The position numbers were made by a program, and so were the translations under genes. The notes under the pieces were generated by a model. The model searched no databases. It was not told the origin of the DNA and worked only from the letters and a program-made list of their open reading frames with translations. Shown here one piece after another: positions 17,685 through 25,157 of a stretch of DNA of 64,000 nt. Each line of letters begins with the position of its first letter. Positions within the stretch are counted from its first letter, which is position 1. The DNA is from Thiovibrio sp964588325 (GTDB lineage: Bacteria > Desulfobacterota > Desulfobulbia > Desulfobulbales > Desulfurivibrionaceae), in assembly GCA_964588325.1 (NCBI GenBank), contig CAZPOR010000006.1, forward strand, positions 62,001 to 126,000, in the 5' to 3' direction.

Positions 17685-17921
17685 ATGGGTACAATATCCC
17701 TGCGCATCGAAGATGAGCTGCTTGATGCAGCAACCAATCAGGCAAAGGCGCTGCATCTGAGCCGGACGGAATACCTCCGGCGGGCGATAGCCGAGATGAA
17801 CGACAAGGTGGCCCACGATCTGCGACGCCATCGCCTCCAGGAGGCCTCGCGGAAGGTGCGTGCGGAAAGCATGCTGGTCAACCGGGAATTTGCCGACATC
17901 GAGGAGGCCCCGGATGCGTGA
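17685..17921 (+). CDS. Ribbon-helix-helix antitoxin (MazE-like)
   Basis: 78 residues. The N-terminus GTISLRIEDELLDAATNQAK and LSRTEYLRRAIAEM is a CopG/MetJ-type ribbon-helix-helix fold (about 1-45), the DNA-binding half; the charged C-terminal tail would wrap the toxin. The ATG at 17685, with GAGG 7 bp upstream, is preferred to the one at 17673. It overlaps the toxin start by 8 bp and is preceded by an inverted repeat, so autoregulation by the antitoxin is likely. Confidence 0.85.
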   Translation: MGTISLRIEDELLDAATNQAKALHLSRTEYLRRAIAEMNDKVAHDLRRHRLQEASRKVRAESMLVNREFADIEEAPDA

Positions 17922-18258
17922 ACGCGGCGAGATCTGGCTGGCCAACCTCAACCCCGGCCGGGGAACGGAGCCCGGCAAAACCAGGCCGGTCCTCATCGTG
18001 CAGTGCCAACCCCTCCTCGACGTGGACCACCCCTCCACCCTGGTGGTGCCGCTCACCACCAAACTGATCGACGATGCCGCCCCGCTGCGCTTGCGCATCT
18101 TGGCTGGAGGCGATCTGGCCCAGGATTCGGACCTGCTCCTCGACCAGCTCCGGGCCATCGACAACAACCGCCTGGTCAAAGGCCCGTTGCTGCGCTGCAC
18201 GGAAATATTGCTGGCGGAGGTGGATCAGGCCTTGCGGGAGGTGCTTGATTTGGGGTAA
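17914..18258 (+). CDS. MazF/PemK-family mRNA interferase toxin
   Basis: 114 residues. Typical PemK pattern: RGEIWLANLNPGRGTEPGKTRPVLIVQ (split here only in description), VVPLTTKL, and LLLDQLRAIDNNRLVKGPLL near residue 90. MazF toxins cut mRNA at short sequences; the catalytic Arg and Thr/Ser lie in the KTRPVLIV and VPLTT segments. The start at 17914 has GAGGAGG 8 bp upstream and lies inside the antitoxin 3' end, so translation is coupled. Both genes look intact. Confidence 0.9.
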   Translation: MRERGEIWLANLNPGRGTEPGKTRPVLIVQCQPLLDVDHPSTLVVPLTTKLIDDAAPLRLRILAGGDLAQDSDLLLDQLRAIDNNRLVKGPLLRCTEILLAEVDQALREVLDLG

Positions 18259-18279
18259 CAAGACAAAAAAATAACCTTG

Positions 18280-18343
18280 ATATTATTTTTATCACCAGAT
18301 TATATAATGAATAAGTTATAATAAATCCGGATAAAAATAATAT
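18280..18343. promoter_or_regulatory. Inverted repeat and AT-rich promoter region of mobile mystery protein A
   Basis: ATATTATTTTTATC (18280-18293) and its perfect complement (18330-18343) flank 36 bp rich in TATAAT-like boxes, ending 13 bp before the gene. It could bind the XRE protein it precedes. Confidence 0.5.
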
Positions 18344-18356
18344 AAAGGCTATTGCA

Positions 18357-18827
18357 ATGATGCAGAAATACAAACAGATCGCCCGGCGGCAGCTCGACGC
18401 AACCCTGGCGCTGTTCGCTCCAACAAAGGATGTGCAGCCACCGGCAAAGGGATGGATTCGAGCGGTGCGCGAGGCGCTGGGCATGTCCGGCCGGCAACTG
18501 GCCCGGAGGCTCAAGGTTTCCCAGCCCCGCGTTCACAGGCTGGAGCAGGACGAACCCTCCGGCGCGCTGACGCTCCGGACCATGCGCCAGGTGGCCGAGG
18601 CCCTGGATTGCACCTTTGTGTACGCCCTTGTCCCCCGCTCTTCGCTGGAGGAGACCGTAAAAATCCAGGCCCGGCTGGTGGCCGAAGAGCGGCTCAAGCG
18701 GGTATCCCACACCATGCTCCTTGAGGCGCAGACCCTTTCCGCCGAGGAGCAACAAGCCTCCCTGGCTGACGCGATTGAGGAGCTGGCGCGCGAGACGCCC
18801 AAGGATCTCTGGGATGCGAAGGCATGA
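18357..18827 (+). CDS. Mobile mystery protein A (XRE-type regulator), orphan
   Basis: 156 residues matching the family now called mobile mystery protein A: ARRQLDATLALF near the start, GWIRAVREALGMSGRQLARRLKVSQPRVHRLEQDE (a Cro/CI helix-turn-helix, about 33-68), ALDCTFVYALVPRSSLEE, VSHTMLLEAQ and a final DLWDAK. It is normally the first gene of a pair whose second gene, mobile mystery protein B, carries a Fic domain. No Fic gene follows; an IS200/IS605 relic begins about 50 bp downstream. The family is seen in mobile regions, and A is probably the antitoxin or regulator of the Fic protein. Confidence 0.82.
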   Translation: MMQKYKQIARRQLDATLALFAPTKDVQPPAKGWIRAVREALGMSGRQLARRLKVSQPRVHRLEQDEPSGALTLRTMRQVAEALDCTFVYALVPRSSLEETVKIQARLVAEERLKRVSHTMLLEAQTLSAEEQQASLADAIEELARETPKDLWDAKA

Positions 18828-18876
18828 AGATGGCGTGGCTTCTATAATTTTTTGACAATAATAACAAACAGGTAAA

Positions 18877-19486
18877 CCCCCGGCTCTGCCGGGGGACTCG
18901 CAAAGTTTGACAGTTCCGGGAATAAAAGGAAGTCTCACAATTCTGAACCGCTCAAAGTTCAAGAAGAGGAGACTTCCCATGTACGACAGTCAAAGCCTAA
19001 GCCATACGATGTAGGAATGCAAGTATCACATCGTGTGGATCCCGAAGTATCGGAAGAAGACAATATTTGGAGACCTCCGGAAATATCTGGGAGAAATATT
19101 CCGGGAGCTGGCAAGGCAAAAAGAGAGCAAGATTCTGGAAGGGCATCTTATGTCCGACCATGTTCACATTTTGCTTTCCATTCCCCCCAAGTATTCGGTG
19201 TCTCAGGTCGTTGGTTTTATCAAAGGCAAAAGTGCGATTCAGATCGCCCGGAATTTTCAGGGACGAAAGAAGAATTTTGTAGGGCAGCACTTTTGGGCCA
19301 GAGGCTACTATGTCTCGACGGTTGGCAAGGACGAAGACGCCGTGTGAGAATATATCCAAAAACAGGAGCACGAAGATCAGCGCCTCGACCAACTGAATTT
19401 GTTTGAATAGCCACCTTAAGGTGGCCCCAGGTTTTCAACCGCTTTGAGCGGTTCAGGGTTTTTCAAGCCACCGGCTTTGCCGGTGG
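18877..19486 (+). mobile_element. IS200/IS605-type element, inactivated
   Basis: A single tnpA-like frame (18979-19410) lies between a left hairpin CCCCCGGC-TCT-GCCGGGGG (18877-18895) and right-end hairpins at 19410-19425, 19437-19453 and 19468-19486 (CCACCGGC-TTT-GCCGGTGG). Left and right hairpins flanking a Y1 transposase are the mark of this family, which inserts without target duplication. No tnpB is present. Exact ends cannot be fixed without an empty site. Confidence 0.78.
18979..19410 (+). pseudogene. tnpA: IS200-type Y1 transposase TnpA with two stop codons
   Basis: The 144-codon frame reads through as a normal TnpA: MYDSQSLSHTM-stop-ECKYHIVWIPKYR, the HUH motif DHVHILLS, FIKGKSAIQIAR, FWARGYYVSTVG with the conserved Tyr region, then DEDAV-stop-EYIQKQE and LDQLNLFE. 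In-frame TAG at 19012-19014 stands where relatives usually have Trp (TGG to TAG), and TGA at 19345-19347 where relatives usually have Arg (CGA to TGA). Both catalytic elements survive between the stops, so decay is recent. Confidence 0.85.
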
Positions 19487-19552
19487 TGGCTGACTAAGCA
19501 AGGTGTCGCTGGAAATCGCCCGGAATCGGCCCCTCTTGGGTGAAGGCGAGCA

Positions 19553-19581
19553 TTGACCTTGTGGGGCATATATTGTATCAA
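19553..19581 (+). promoter_or_regulatory. Candidate promoter of the restriction-modification unit
   Basis: TTGACC (19553-19558) followed after 17 bp by TATCAA (19576-19581), 33 bp before the methyltransferase start. The -10 match is only partial. Confidence 0.35.
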
Positions 19582-19613
19582 AATTTGTCAAACAGCCAGA
19601 ATAGGAGTGATCG

Positions 19614-20828
19614 ATGCGGACACAAAATGAACTCACAATGATCGACCTTTTTGCAGGGGCAGGGGGGCTTTCAGAGGGTTTGCGTGAAGCTGGTTTCCAT
19701 GGCCTTTATGCCAACGAGATAAAGCGGTGCTACTCTGAAACCTACGAAACTAATCATCCGAATACAATTATCGATCAGCGGGACATTCGTAAAGTTGACG
19801 CAAAAGCAATACGCAAGCGCCTCGGGATTAAACGGGGTGAGCTGGACCTAATAGCTGGTGGCCCGCCTTGCCAAGGCTTTTCAATCAATGCCCCAATCCG
19901 CTCCACGGATGATGAAAGAAATCATCTGTTTAAGGAATTTCTCCGGTTCGTGGATGAATTTTTTCCCCGTGCAGTTCTCATCGAGAATGTACCAGGACTT
20001 GTCTCATTTGAGGGAGGCATGACACTTCAAGCAATCCTGACAACGCTTGAAAATCACGGCTACCAGTCAGATGTAAAAATACTATATGCGCCCCACTATG
20101 GTGTTCCCCAGACTCGGTGGAGAACGATTATTATTGGTTTGCGTGAGGGACAGGCTCCTGACCTGGCCTTCCCAGAACCTATCCACCAAGCGCCAATTCG
20201 CGTGAACTTCACATCGCGATTTGAAGGGCGGAACATCATCGCTCTTCCTGGAAAAGTGGAGTTGCCCACGTTCATTTCGGTGAAAGATGCTATAAACGAC
20301 TTACCTGTACTCGAAAATGGCCAATCAGGAGATGAAATAAAGAAGTATCGCACAAAGCCGGTGAATGATTTCCAACGTGCAATGCGTGCTGGTTCGAGTG
20401 GTGTAATTAATCATGAGGCTGCACGGCTAAGTAAAATCAACTTGGAACGGCTGGCATACATACCGCCAGGTGGGAATTGGACCAATATCCCTGAAAATCT
20501 ACTCCCGAAGGGTATGCAACGCGCCCGACGCTCAGATCATACGAAACGTTATGGGCGCGTTGAACCTAACGGATTAGCTTCCACAATTCTAACCAAATGT
20601 GATCCACACTGGGGTGCTTATTTCCATTATGACCAAGATCGTGCTTTTACTGTTCGTGAAGCTGCACGGATTCAGACGTTCCCTGACACTTTTCATTTCA
20701 TTGGGTCGCGTGTTGAGCAATATGAGCAGGTGGGGAATGCCGTGCCACCTTTACTTGCTGCGGCTATTGGCCGTTCGCTTGCATGCGCATTAGGTTGCGA
20801 AACCACAGAACTGACAAGGGTACTGTAA
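19614..20828 (+). CDS. DNA (cytosine-5)-methyltransferase of a type II restriction-modification system
   Basis: 404 residues. Motif I MIDLFAGAGGLSEGL (about 9-23) binds SAM; motif IV GGPPCQGFS carries the catalytic Cys; motif VI is VLIENVPGL; motif VIII is in HYGVPQTRWRTIIIGLR; a variable target-recognition region spans about 215-320; motifs IX and X are RVREAARIQTFPD-like and YEQVGNAVPPLLAAAIG. It protects host DNA by methylating C5 of cytosine; the site is unknown. Base composition drops visibly from here to about 22.2 kb, a sign of transfer. The stop overlaps the next ATG (TAATG). Confidence 0.95.
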   Translation: MRTQNELTMIDLFAGAGGLSEGLREAGFHGLYANEIKRCYSETYETNHPNTIIDQRDIRKVDAKAIRKRLGIKRGELDLIAGGPPCQGFSINAPIRSTDDERNHLFKEFLRFVDEFFPRAVLIENVPGLVSFEGGMTLQAILTTLENHGYQSDVKILYAPHYGVPQTRWRTIIIGLREGQAPDLAFPEPIHQAPIRVNFTSRFEGRNIIALPGKVELPTFISVKDAINDLPVLENGQSGDEIKKYRTKPVNDFQRAMRAGSSGVINHEAARLSKINLERLAYIPPGGNWTNIPENLLPKGMQRARRSDHTKRYGRVEPNGLASTILTKCDPHWGAYFHYDQDRAFTVREAARIQTFPDTFHFIGSRVEQYEQVGNAVPPLLAAAIGRSLACALGCETTELTRVL

Positions 20829-21736
20829 TGGCGGGAACTATATGGGAATTCTTTGGGTATCGCGCTGATGACAAGTCTAATAAGGCCCAGAAAGCAGTAG
20901 CGCATGAACTATGCCCAATTATCAAAGAGAGGTGCGAGAAAACATTTAACGACGGGGTAATTTCTGGTGTCTGCACTTTAAAGCCAATAACATCAGGCCC
21001 TGTTATCTGCTGTCCGATACGACTTTACGCCGAAAATTATAAGATTCTTCGCGATGTATCGTTGAAAGCATTTGGTGAAAATCTTGATCTGATACCTGGA
21101 CGTGAAGCAGTTTCTTGCGCCAAGATTGAAAATAAATCCTGCATTGCTGTTTTCGGGAAGCGCTGGGGCGGAGAGTTGCGCCTACCGCAAAAGGCTGGAA
21201 GCGGTGGCTATTTCGTGGATTGGGTGTTGGCTAAACTGGATACGACAGGAAAATTGTTGGAATTTGTCGCCGTAGAAGTTCAAACCATCGATACCACAGG
21301 CAACTATCGCAATGGATTTTCAGCGCTCAAAAGTGATCGTAGAGTTGTAAAGACAACTGCGGGACTGAACTGGGAAAATGTGTCAAAACGAATACTCCCT
21401 CAGCTTATATATAAAGGCCAAGTCCTACAGCGTGAAGAAATGTGCAAAAAAGGGCTGTTTTTCGTTTGTCCAGAACCTGTTTTTGAGCGCATCGCAAACA
21501 GGCTTGGCGGGCAGCAGGGACTTATTCGCTACGCATTGCAACCGGCTTCGATCACATTTGTTGCCTATAGTCACGATCCGGAAAAAGCATCAAATGATGG
21601 CGAGCTGTTTCCGCTGAAAGAAACACTTTCCCACTCAACTACTGTTTATAAGGTACAAGAGGCATTCAATAACGTTACTCTCCCTGAAGAAAATGTTTAC
21701 CGAAACGCCATTCTCAAAGCGCTCGGGAAGGAATAG
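20828..21736 (+). CDS. NotI-family type II restriction endonuclease
   Basis: 302 residues. It starts with MAGTIWEFFGYRADD and contains CPIIKERCEK, GVCTLKP, PVICCPIRLYAENY, CIAVFGKRWGGELRLP and YFVDWVLAKLD followed by EFVAVEVQTIDTTGNYRNGF. NotI coordinates an iron through four cysteines, and cuts with a D...E-x-Q site; FVDW and VEVQ fit that pattern, and the Cys in CPII, RC, GVC and CC could supply metal ligands. The start overlaps the methyltransferase stop by one base. NotI cuts GCGGCCGC; the specificity here may differ. Recognition of the family is from memory, not a search. Confidence 0.78.
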   Translation: MAGTIWEFFGYRADDKSNKAQKAVAHELCPIIKERCEKTFNDGVISGVCTLKPITSGPVICCPIRLYAENYKILRDVSLKAFGENLDLIPGREAVSCAKIENKSCIAVFGKRWGGELRLPQKAGSGGYFVDWVLAKLDTTGKLLEFVAVEVQTIDTTGNYRNGFSALKSDRRVVKTTAGLNWENVSKRILPQLIYKGQVLQREEMCKKGLFFVCPEPVFERIANRLGGQQGLIRYALQPASITFVAYSHDPEKASNDGELFPLKETLSHSTTVYKVQEAFNNVTLPEENVYRNAILKALGKE

Positions 21737-22181
21737 GCACATTACGGACAAGGTGGTGCCGGAAATTCGTAGCAAAACTATGAGCCGTATTCGTAGCAAG
21801 GATATGGCACCAGAAATGTTTGTGAGGCGCCTTGTTTACGGGTTAGGATACCGCTATCGCCTGCACCGAAGTGATTTGCCGGGGAAACCCGATCTTGTAT
21901 TTCCAGGCCGCAAAAAAATTATTTTCGTTCATGGCTGTTTTTGGCATCAACACACAGAATGCAAAGATGGACATGTGCCAAAGACAAACATCCAATATTG
22001 GGTTCCCAAGCTTGAACGAAACATCCAGAGAGACAAAAAGGTACTGGAAGCGCTTACAGATATGGGGTGGAATGTTCTGGTTATATGGGAGTGCGAAATA
22101 ACAGACCGTGACCGATTGGCAACTAAAGTAAATCAATTCCTTTCAATCCAGGGTGATGGGGAAAAAGCCCTGCGGCGTTGA
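21693..22181 (+). CDS. vsr: Vsr-type very short patch repair endonuclease
   Basis: Up to 162 residues. The family core is complete: EIRSKTMSRIRSKDMAPE, GYRYRLHRSDLPGKPDLVF (catalytic Asp), VHGCFWHQH, CKDGHVPKTN, and GWNVLVIWECE. Vsr nicks next to T in T:G mismatches left by 5-methylcytosine deamination, so its presence fits the m5C methyltransferase two genes upstream. The start is uncertain: the ATG at 21693 lies 44 bp inside the endonuclease gene; a typical Vsr N-terminus would begin near 21741, where an ATT codon follows AAGGAAT, or at GTG 21753/21756. Confidence 0.9.
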   Translation: MFTETPFSKRSGRNRHITDKVVPEIRSKTMSRIRSKDMAPEMFVRRLVYGLGYRYRLHRSDLPGKPDLVFPGRKKIIFVHGCFWHQHTECKDGHVPKTNIQYWVPKLERNIQRDKKVLEALTDMGWNVLVIWECEITDRDRLATKVNQFLSIQGDGEKALRR

Positions 22182-22208
22182 GGGGGTACAGGTTCCGGGA
22201 AAGCATAC

Positions 22209-22682
22209 TTATCTCTTTAACCGCCGCCTCGCGCACTGAGTCGAACCGGCCTCAACTAAAAACCGCCACTGAACCCCGAACCGTGCCGCCAGGGCCTTGG
22301 CCTGTCTGGCGTTGATCTCGCGCTTACCCGCCAGTATCTCGCTCACAACGGACTGCCCGCCGATCTCCGCGGAAAGATCGCTCTGCTTGAGTCCTTGCCG
22401 CTCCATGAGGAAACGCAGGACGGTCCGTGGTTCCGCCTCCGGGATGGGATGGTGTTCCGTCTCGTCATCCTCGACCAATTGCCCGACCAGATCCAGAAAG
22501 TCAGCCAGCTCATGGTGTTCATCGTCGCCAACGAGATCGACGAGGCTGTGCATCAGCGCAGTCAGTTCCTCAAGCTGCGCCTCGGTGCGGATCGGCGTCA
22601 GCGGAACCGGCAACGCTTTTTGCAATGAACGCCACGCCGGCGCGATCACGGCCGGATCAATGGAAAGCTCTGCGGTCGTCAT
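22209..22682 (-). CDS. HigA-type XRE antitoxin, without a visible toxin gene
   Basis: 157 residues. The N-terminal part (about 10-90, with TEAQLEELTALMHSLVDLVGD) is acidic; the C-terminal helix-turn-helix is LRFLMERQGLKQSDLSAEIGG followed by SVVSEILAGKREINARQAKALAARFGV (about 90-140). This is the HigA/antitoxin arrangement usually paired with an upstream HigB. The 170 bp upstream hold no HigB reading frame that I can recognise, so it is an orphan. The start at 22682 has CAAGGAAA directly before it. It could now serve as a regulator or as antitoxin for a toxin elsewhere. Confidence 0.8.
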   Translation of the reverse strand: MTTAELSIDPAVIAPAWRSLQKALPVPLTPIRTEAQLEELTALMHSLVDLVGDDEHHELADFLDLVGQLVEDDETEHHPIPEAEPRTVLRFLMERQGLKQSDLSAEIGGQSVVSEILAGKREINARQAKALAARFGVQWRFLVEAGSTQCARRRLKR

Positions 22683-22854
22683 TTTCCTTGGAGTAATTTT
22701 GGGAAAAGAATACTTATTTCCTTCCAAACCGGAAAACGCAAAGAGCAACAGGGTCTTGAAAAGTTAGTGTTTCCCGACCCCATGCTCCCGAAGCATATGG
22801 TTTGTAGCGTGCGCGCCGACAAACGGATTGCCCGGAAAAACCTCTTCCCGTGCG

Positions 22855-23082
22855 TTACGACTCAAACTCACTCTTTGGGATACCCGTCTGGCGGATGATG
22901 GACTGAAGGGTGCCGATGCGCAGTTCGGCATGGTTGGGCACCGGCACGGTGATTGTTGTGTCTGGCAACCGCTTCTGCATCACAATGTGGCTGCCGCGCT
23001 GCCGGACCTCTTGAAACCCGTGCTGGGCAAGGATGGCGCAGACCTCTTTGCCGGAGAGGATGCGGAGTTTACCCAACGGCAA
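22855..23082 (-). CDS. hicA: HicA-family mRNA interferase toxin
   Basis: 75 residues with the double-stranded-RNA-binding-like HicA fold: SGKEVCAILAQHGFQEVRQRGSHIVMQK (about 10-37, catalytic His in GSH) and TVPVPNHAELRIGTLQSIIRQTGI. HicA blocks translation by RNA cleavage. The gene overlaps hicB by 14 bp and follows it, the less common antitoxin-first order. Both seem intact. Confidence 0.9.
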   Translation of the reverse strand: MPLGKLRILSGKEVCAILAQHGFQEVRQRGSHIVMQKRLPDTTITVPVPNHAELRIGTLQSIIRQTGIPKSEFES

Positions 23083-23290
23083 CCTCCAGGCGGGTCACAT
23101 AGACCTCCTCGTGCAGGCGGGTCTGGATTTCCTCGGGCGAGGCGGTTTCGAAAAAAAGCTCCAGGGCCTCGCGGAGATTCTCGCGAGCCTCCTCGATGGT
23201 ATCGCCTTGGCTGGCAATGTCGAGTTCCGGGCAGAGCGATACATACCCGCTTCCTTCGCGTTCGATAAGTGCGGTCATTTGCTTGCGCAT
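23069..23290 (-). CDS. hicB: HicB-family antitoxin
   Basis: 73 residues with the partial RNase-H fold typical of HicB: ALIEREGSGYVSLCPELDIASQGDTIEEARENLREALELFFE spans about 7-48. The C-terminus lacks an obvious helix-turn-helix or ribbon-helix-helix DNA-binding domain, so this is the short HicB form. It neutralises HicA and is encoded just upstream with a 14-bp overlap. Confidence 0.88.
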   Translation of the reverse strand: MRKQMTALIEREGSGYVSLCPELDIASQGDTIEEARENLREALELFFETASPEEIQTRLHEEVYVTRLEVAVG

Positions 23291-23353
23291 AGTATTTTCT
23301 CCATTGGCGCCGGGTCGAATTTCAGCATGTACCGTACCCCGCTAACCGTCTGA

Positions 23354-23512
23354 TTGTCCAGAAAAACCTACGCAGGCGACTTCAAGCAGCTCAAGGGCCG
23401 CGAGGGATGGCGGTTGCGGTTGGGCAAGCACCGAGTTCTCTGCCATATCGACAGTGGCGAGTTGCTCATCCTGGTTGTGGACGCCGGACTACGAGGAGAC
23501 ATCTCAAAATGA
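23354..23512 (+). pseudogene. C-terminal fragment of a RelE/ParE-family toxin
   Basis: The frame reads YAGDFKQLKGREGWRLRLGKH, then RVLCHIDSGELLILVVDAGLRGDI and a stop, the C-terminal half of a RelE toxin (normally KLKG-x-WRLRVG-x-YRVIY). A TGA at 23351-23353 precedes it and the N-terminal half is missing, so the toxin is dead unless initiated at TTG 23354 as a 52-residue piece. It overlaps the following antitoxin remnant (AAAATGA), the usual arrangement of such pairs. Confidence 0.75.
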
Positions 23513-23867
23513 ACATCCAGATTATTGAACGCGAAGGGACTCCGGAATACGTCGTCATCCCGTATGCTGAATTCGAGCGGTTGTGCGAGGCCGCCGAGAC
23601 CCTGGACGACATCCAGCGCTATTCGCCGGGAGGGAGGAGGAAACCTTTCCGGCGGAATTCGTCAACCGGCTCCTTGCCGGGGAATACGCGTTGCGCGTTT
23701 GGCGGGAGTACCGGGGCTTCACCCTGGCCGCCCTGGGAAAAGTCTGCCGGGTCTCAGCCGCCGCCCTCTCCCGGATCGAAAAAGGCAAGCGTAAGCCATC
23801 CGCCGCCCTGCAGCGCAAGCTCGCCGTTGCCTTGCGCTGCGACATGGACGACCTGCTTTCCCCATGA
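23509..23867 (+). pseudogene. Frameshifted XRE-family antitoxin of the RelE remnant
   Basis: The first frame starts with MNIQIIEREGTPEYVVIPYA and continues to TLDDIQRY (about 39 codons). The second frame continues as AGREEETFPAEFVNRLLAGE, RVWREYRGFTLAALGKVCRVS, then RIEKGKRKPSAALQRKLAVA and DMDDLLSP to a stop at 23867. Together these make one normal antitoxin with an XRE helix-turn-helix, so a small deletion or shift lies near 23618-23630. Toxin and antitoxin have both decayed. Confidence 0.75.
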
Positions 23868-23880
23868 GTCCTTGCCGCAA

Positions 23881-24999
23881 TCACATCTTCAACTCCCGTA
23901 AAAAATCCAGCGCTCGGCGGATGGTGATCTTCCCCGCCATCCTCTCCTGGCGAAGATGGCGCACCACCTGCACTGCCGGGAGATCGTATTTCTCGTGGAA
24001 ATACCGCAGCGACGGGCTCACTTCGCTGTCGCTGAGTTTGGCCTCGATGATGGTGGTGGGCTGGTCCTCAACCGCCAGGGCAAAATCCACCTCTTTTTTT
24101 TCCTTGGTGCGCAGGTAGTGGAGCGCGGCGCGTTTGCCCTCGTAATCCTCGATGGCGTTGACATGCTTCAAGAGGCTTACGGCCATTAGGTTTTCAAAGC
24201 GGAGGCCGTCGTCGCCCTTGACCAGGCCGGTGTCGTAGAAATAGAGCTTCGGCTCTTTTAACAGCGAGCGGGCGATGTTGTGGTGATAGGGGGTGACCCG
24301 GAAGACGATGAAGAGCGCTTCGAGGATCTCCAGGTATTTTTTGATGGTGTTGGGCGAACAGGCCACGTCCTGAGCCAGGGAGGCGATGGAGATGGGCGAG
24401 CCGATCCGGCGGCGCAGGAGTTCCAGGGTAAGCTGCATGGCCCTGAGGTCGTGGATGCGTTCGAAATCGAGGATGTCGGTGCGGATGAGGCCGTCGACAT
24501 ACTGCATCCGCCAGCGGTCCGCATCCTGACCGGTTTCGGCGAGAAACGGCTCGGGGAAGCCGCCGCGCGTCATGAGCGTGTCGAGGGTGTTCTCCGAGGC
24601 GTCGGGAATCTCGGCTGCGGAAAGCGGGTTGAGCCGGTGGCGGAAATAGCGGCCGGCCAGGGAATCGCCGGTGGAGCGGAAGGTGTCCAGCCGGGCGCTG
24701 CCGGTGACCAGGATCTTGAGGTGCGGTGGGCGGGTGTCGAAGATGCCTTTGAGAAAGTTTTTCCATTCCGCCATCTTGTGCAGCTCGTCCAGCACCAGGA
24801 GTTCGGTGCTGGGCAGCCAGGCCGCCTTGGTGATGATGGCGCGGTCTTCTAGGTTGTCGTAGTTGAGATAGACCCCATTGGCGGACTTTTTGAGCAGGAC
24901 CAGGGCGAGATGGGTTTTGCCCACCTGGCGGGGGCCGGTGAGGAAGACCAGTTTCTGGTCCAGGTCTTTTTCGATGAGGGGAAGCTGAATCCGGTCCAT
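23881..24999 (-). CDS. AAA ATPase with DUF4143 domain
   Basis: 372 residues. N-terminal P-loop LVFLTGPRQVGKTHLALVLL (about 16-35), Walker B LLVLDELHKM, sensor LKILVTGSARLD and the RGGFPEPF motif; C-terminal DUF4143 (about 180-340) containing SLAQDVACSPNTIKKYLEIL, a winged-helix, and a nuclease-like VDFALAVEDQPTTIIEAKLS stretch near residue 330 (D...E-x-K). Function is unknown; the family is common in mobile and defence regions. The start at 24999 is preferred to an in-frame ATG at 25047 because the extra codons lie in an array of palindromes. No ribosome site is seen, so the mRNA may be leaderless. Confidence 0.85.
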   Translation of the reverse strand: MDRIQLPLIEKDLDQKLVFLTGPRQVGKTHLALVLLKKSANGVYLNYDNLEDRAIITKAAWLPSTELLVLDELHKMAEWKNFLKGIFDTRPPHLKILVTGSARLDTFRSTGDSLAGRYFRHRLNPLSAAEIPDASENTLDTLMTRGGFPEPFLAETGQDADRWRMQYVDGLIRTDILDFERIHDLRAMQLTLELLRRRIGSPISIASLAQDVACSPNTIKKYLEILEALFIVFRVTPYHHNIARSLLKEPKLYFYDTGLVKGDDGLRFENLMAVSLLKHVNAIEDYEGKRAALHYLRTKEKKEVDFALAVEDQPTTIIEAKLSDSEVSPSLRYFHEKYDLPAVQVVRHLRQERMAGKITIRRALDFLRELKM

Positions 25000-25001
25000 G
25001 C

Positions 25002-25064
25002 TGACTATTGTGCAGTTATTTGCAGAATAGTCAAGACTTTTATGCATTATCGTGCAGAAAAGTC
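25002..25064 (-). promoter_or_regulatory. Four-half-site operator array before the AAA/DUF4143 gene
   Basis: Two adjacent palindromes, 25002-25033 and 25035-25064, are built from four related half-sites: GACTATTGTGCA, TGCAGAATAGTC, GACTTTTATGCA and TGCAGAAAAGTC (consensus GACTWTTNTGCA). On the minus strand TTGACT boxes fall within both palindromes. The array abuts the start codon, so binding would block transcription or translation. Confidence 0.6.
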
Positions 25065-25090
25065 AATGTCGGAGCGTCCAATCCGGTCCA

Positions 25091-25127
25091 ACAAAAGAAA
25101 AGCCCGCAACCTTACGGGTGCGGGCTC
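25091..25127 (-). terminator. Terminator downstream of tRNA-Ala
   Basis: On the minus strand AGCCCGCA and TGCGGGCT form a perfect 8-bp stem (25101-25127) followed by TTTCTTTTG, about 30 bp past the tRNA 3' end. Confidence 0.8.
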
Positions 25128-25157
25128 TATGAGTACCGGATTTTCCGGGTGATGTCG

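Noticed and set aside
22683..22854. HigB remnant upstream of the HigA-like gene
   Set aside because: No frame on the minus strand shows HigB motifs.
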